A stretch of DNA of 6,206 nucleotides from JAGLTN01 sp035403325 (GTDB lineage Bacteria > Planctomycetota > Phycisphaerae > Sedimentisphaerales > Anaerobacaceae). Both the position numbers and the translations under genes were made by a program. Where the stretch lies: assembly GCA_964492365.1 (NCBI GenBank), contig CAZBKA010000148.1, forward strand, positions 1 through 6,206, written 5' to 3'. Under the pieces are notes generated by a model, which saw only the letters and a list, made by a program, of their open reading frames with translations, had not been told where the DNA came from and searched no databases. Below, piece after piece: positions 6,042 through 6,206 of this stretch (positions are counted from its first letter, which is position 1; the number at the start of each line of letters is the position of its first letter).

Positions 6042-6206
6042 ATGCTTGTACTGACAAGAAAAGTGGGTGAATCAATAATAATTGCCGACCGATTCGAGGT
6101 CAAAATTGCTGAAATTGCAGGTCGAAAAGTCCGCCTGGCAATAAATGCCCCGAAAGACGTACCTGTCCACCGCAAAGAAATTTTCCTGGCTATTCAGGCT
6201 GAGAAA
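6042..6206 (+). CDS. csrA: Carbon storage regulator CsrA (3' end missing)
   Basis: The first 55 residues of CsrA, cut by the window edge. CsrA is a small dimeric RNA-binding protein that attaches to GGA motifs in mRNA leaders and blocks or alters translation, often controlling central carbon metabolism and motility. The start MLVLTRKVGESI (1-12) is diagnostic, with the RNA-contacting Leu4 and Arg6, and VRLAINAP (30-37) and VHRKEI (42-47) with the second key Arg44 follow. Nearly all of the five-strand core is present; only the variable C-terminal tail lies beyond the edge. Two usual glycines are alanines (IAD for IGD near 14-16, LAI for LGI near 32-34), a mild difference. It is transcribed away from the FadR-type regulator. 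What lies downstream, often flagellar genes, cannot be seen. Confidence 0.95.
   Translation, partial: MLVLTRKVGESIIIADRFEVKIAEIAGRKVRLAINAPKDVPVHRKEIFLAIQAEK

Overview
The window looks like a piece of a moderately AT-rich bacterial chromosome. The gene types fit an anaerobic or sediment member of the Planctomycetota/PVC group: a UroD-like methyltransferase-family protein, a secreted two-domain GxDLY/SGNH esterase, and a divergent Gfo/Idh/MocA oxidoreductase with a FadR-type regulator. I infer this placement from gene content and recalled protein style, not from a marker gene, so it is moderate to low confidence. I see no rRNA, tRNA, CRISPR array, insertion sequence, phage gene or broken gene.

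Layout. Bases 1-230 are non-coding, or carry at most the first codons of a leftward gene. They hold a C-tract-rich stretch (28-64) and a promoter zone (158-207) with a good rightward promoter and a possible leftward one. A rightward two-gene operon follows: a UroD-family protein (231-1349) and, 18 bases on, an exported SGNH hydrolase (1368-2498). It meets tail to tail a leftward three-gene operon. In order of transcription this encodes a FadR-subfamily GntR repressor (5841-5185), a Gfo/Idh/MocA dehydrogenase (5148-3898) and a class III PLP aminotransferase (3865-2495). The last codons of the two operons overlap by four bases, so neither has room for a terminator of its own. A small inverted repeat and a 38-base hairpin lie there instead. 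A 200-base regulatory region (5842-6041) separates the regulator from a rightward csrA gene that runs off the right edge.

How the parts may work together. A dehydrogenase and an aminotransferase under one FadR-type regulator suggest an inducible pathway that interconverts a hydroxyl, a keto and an amino group on a sugar, cyclitol or sugar acid. The substrate cannot be read from the sequence. The regulator gene has a near-consensus promoter (5878-5905) overlaid with ACCAAT/ATTGGT half-sites. These are the half-sites of FadR-subfamily operators such as those of PdhR, so autoregulation is likely. The secreted esterase and the UroD-like protein of the rightward operon may handle esterified or methylated carbohydrate, but that is speculative. 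The most useful leads are the regulator/operator architecture, the dehydrogenase-aminotransferase module and the overlapping operon ends.
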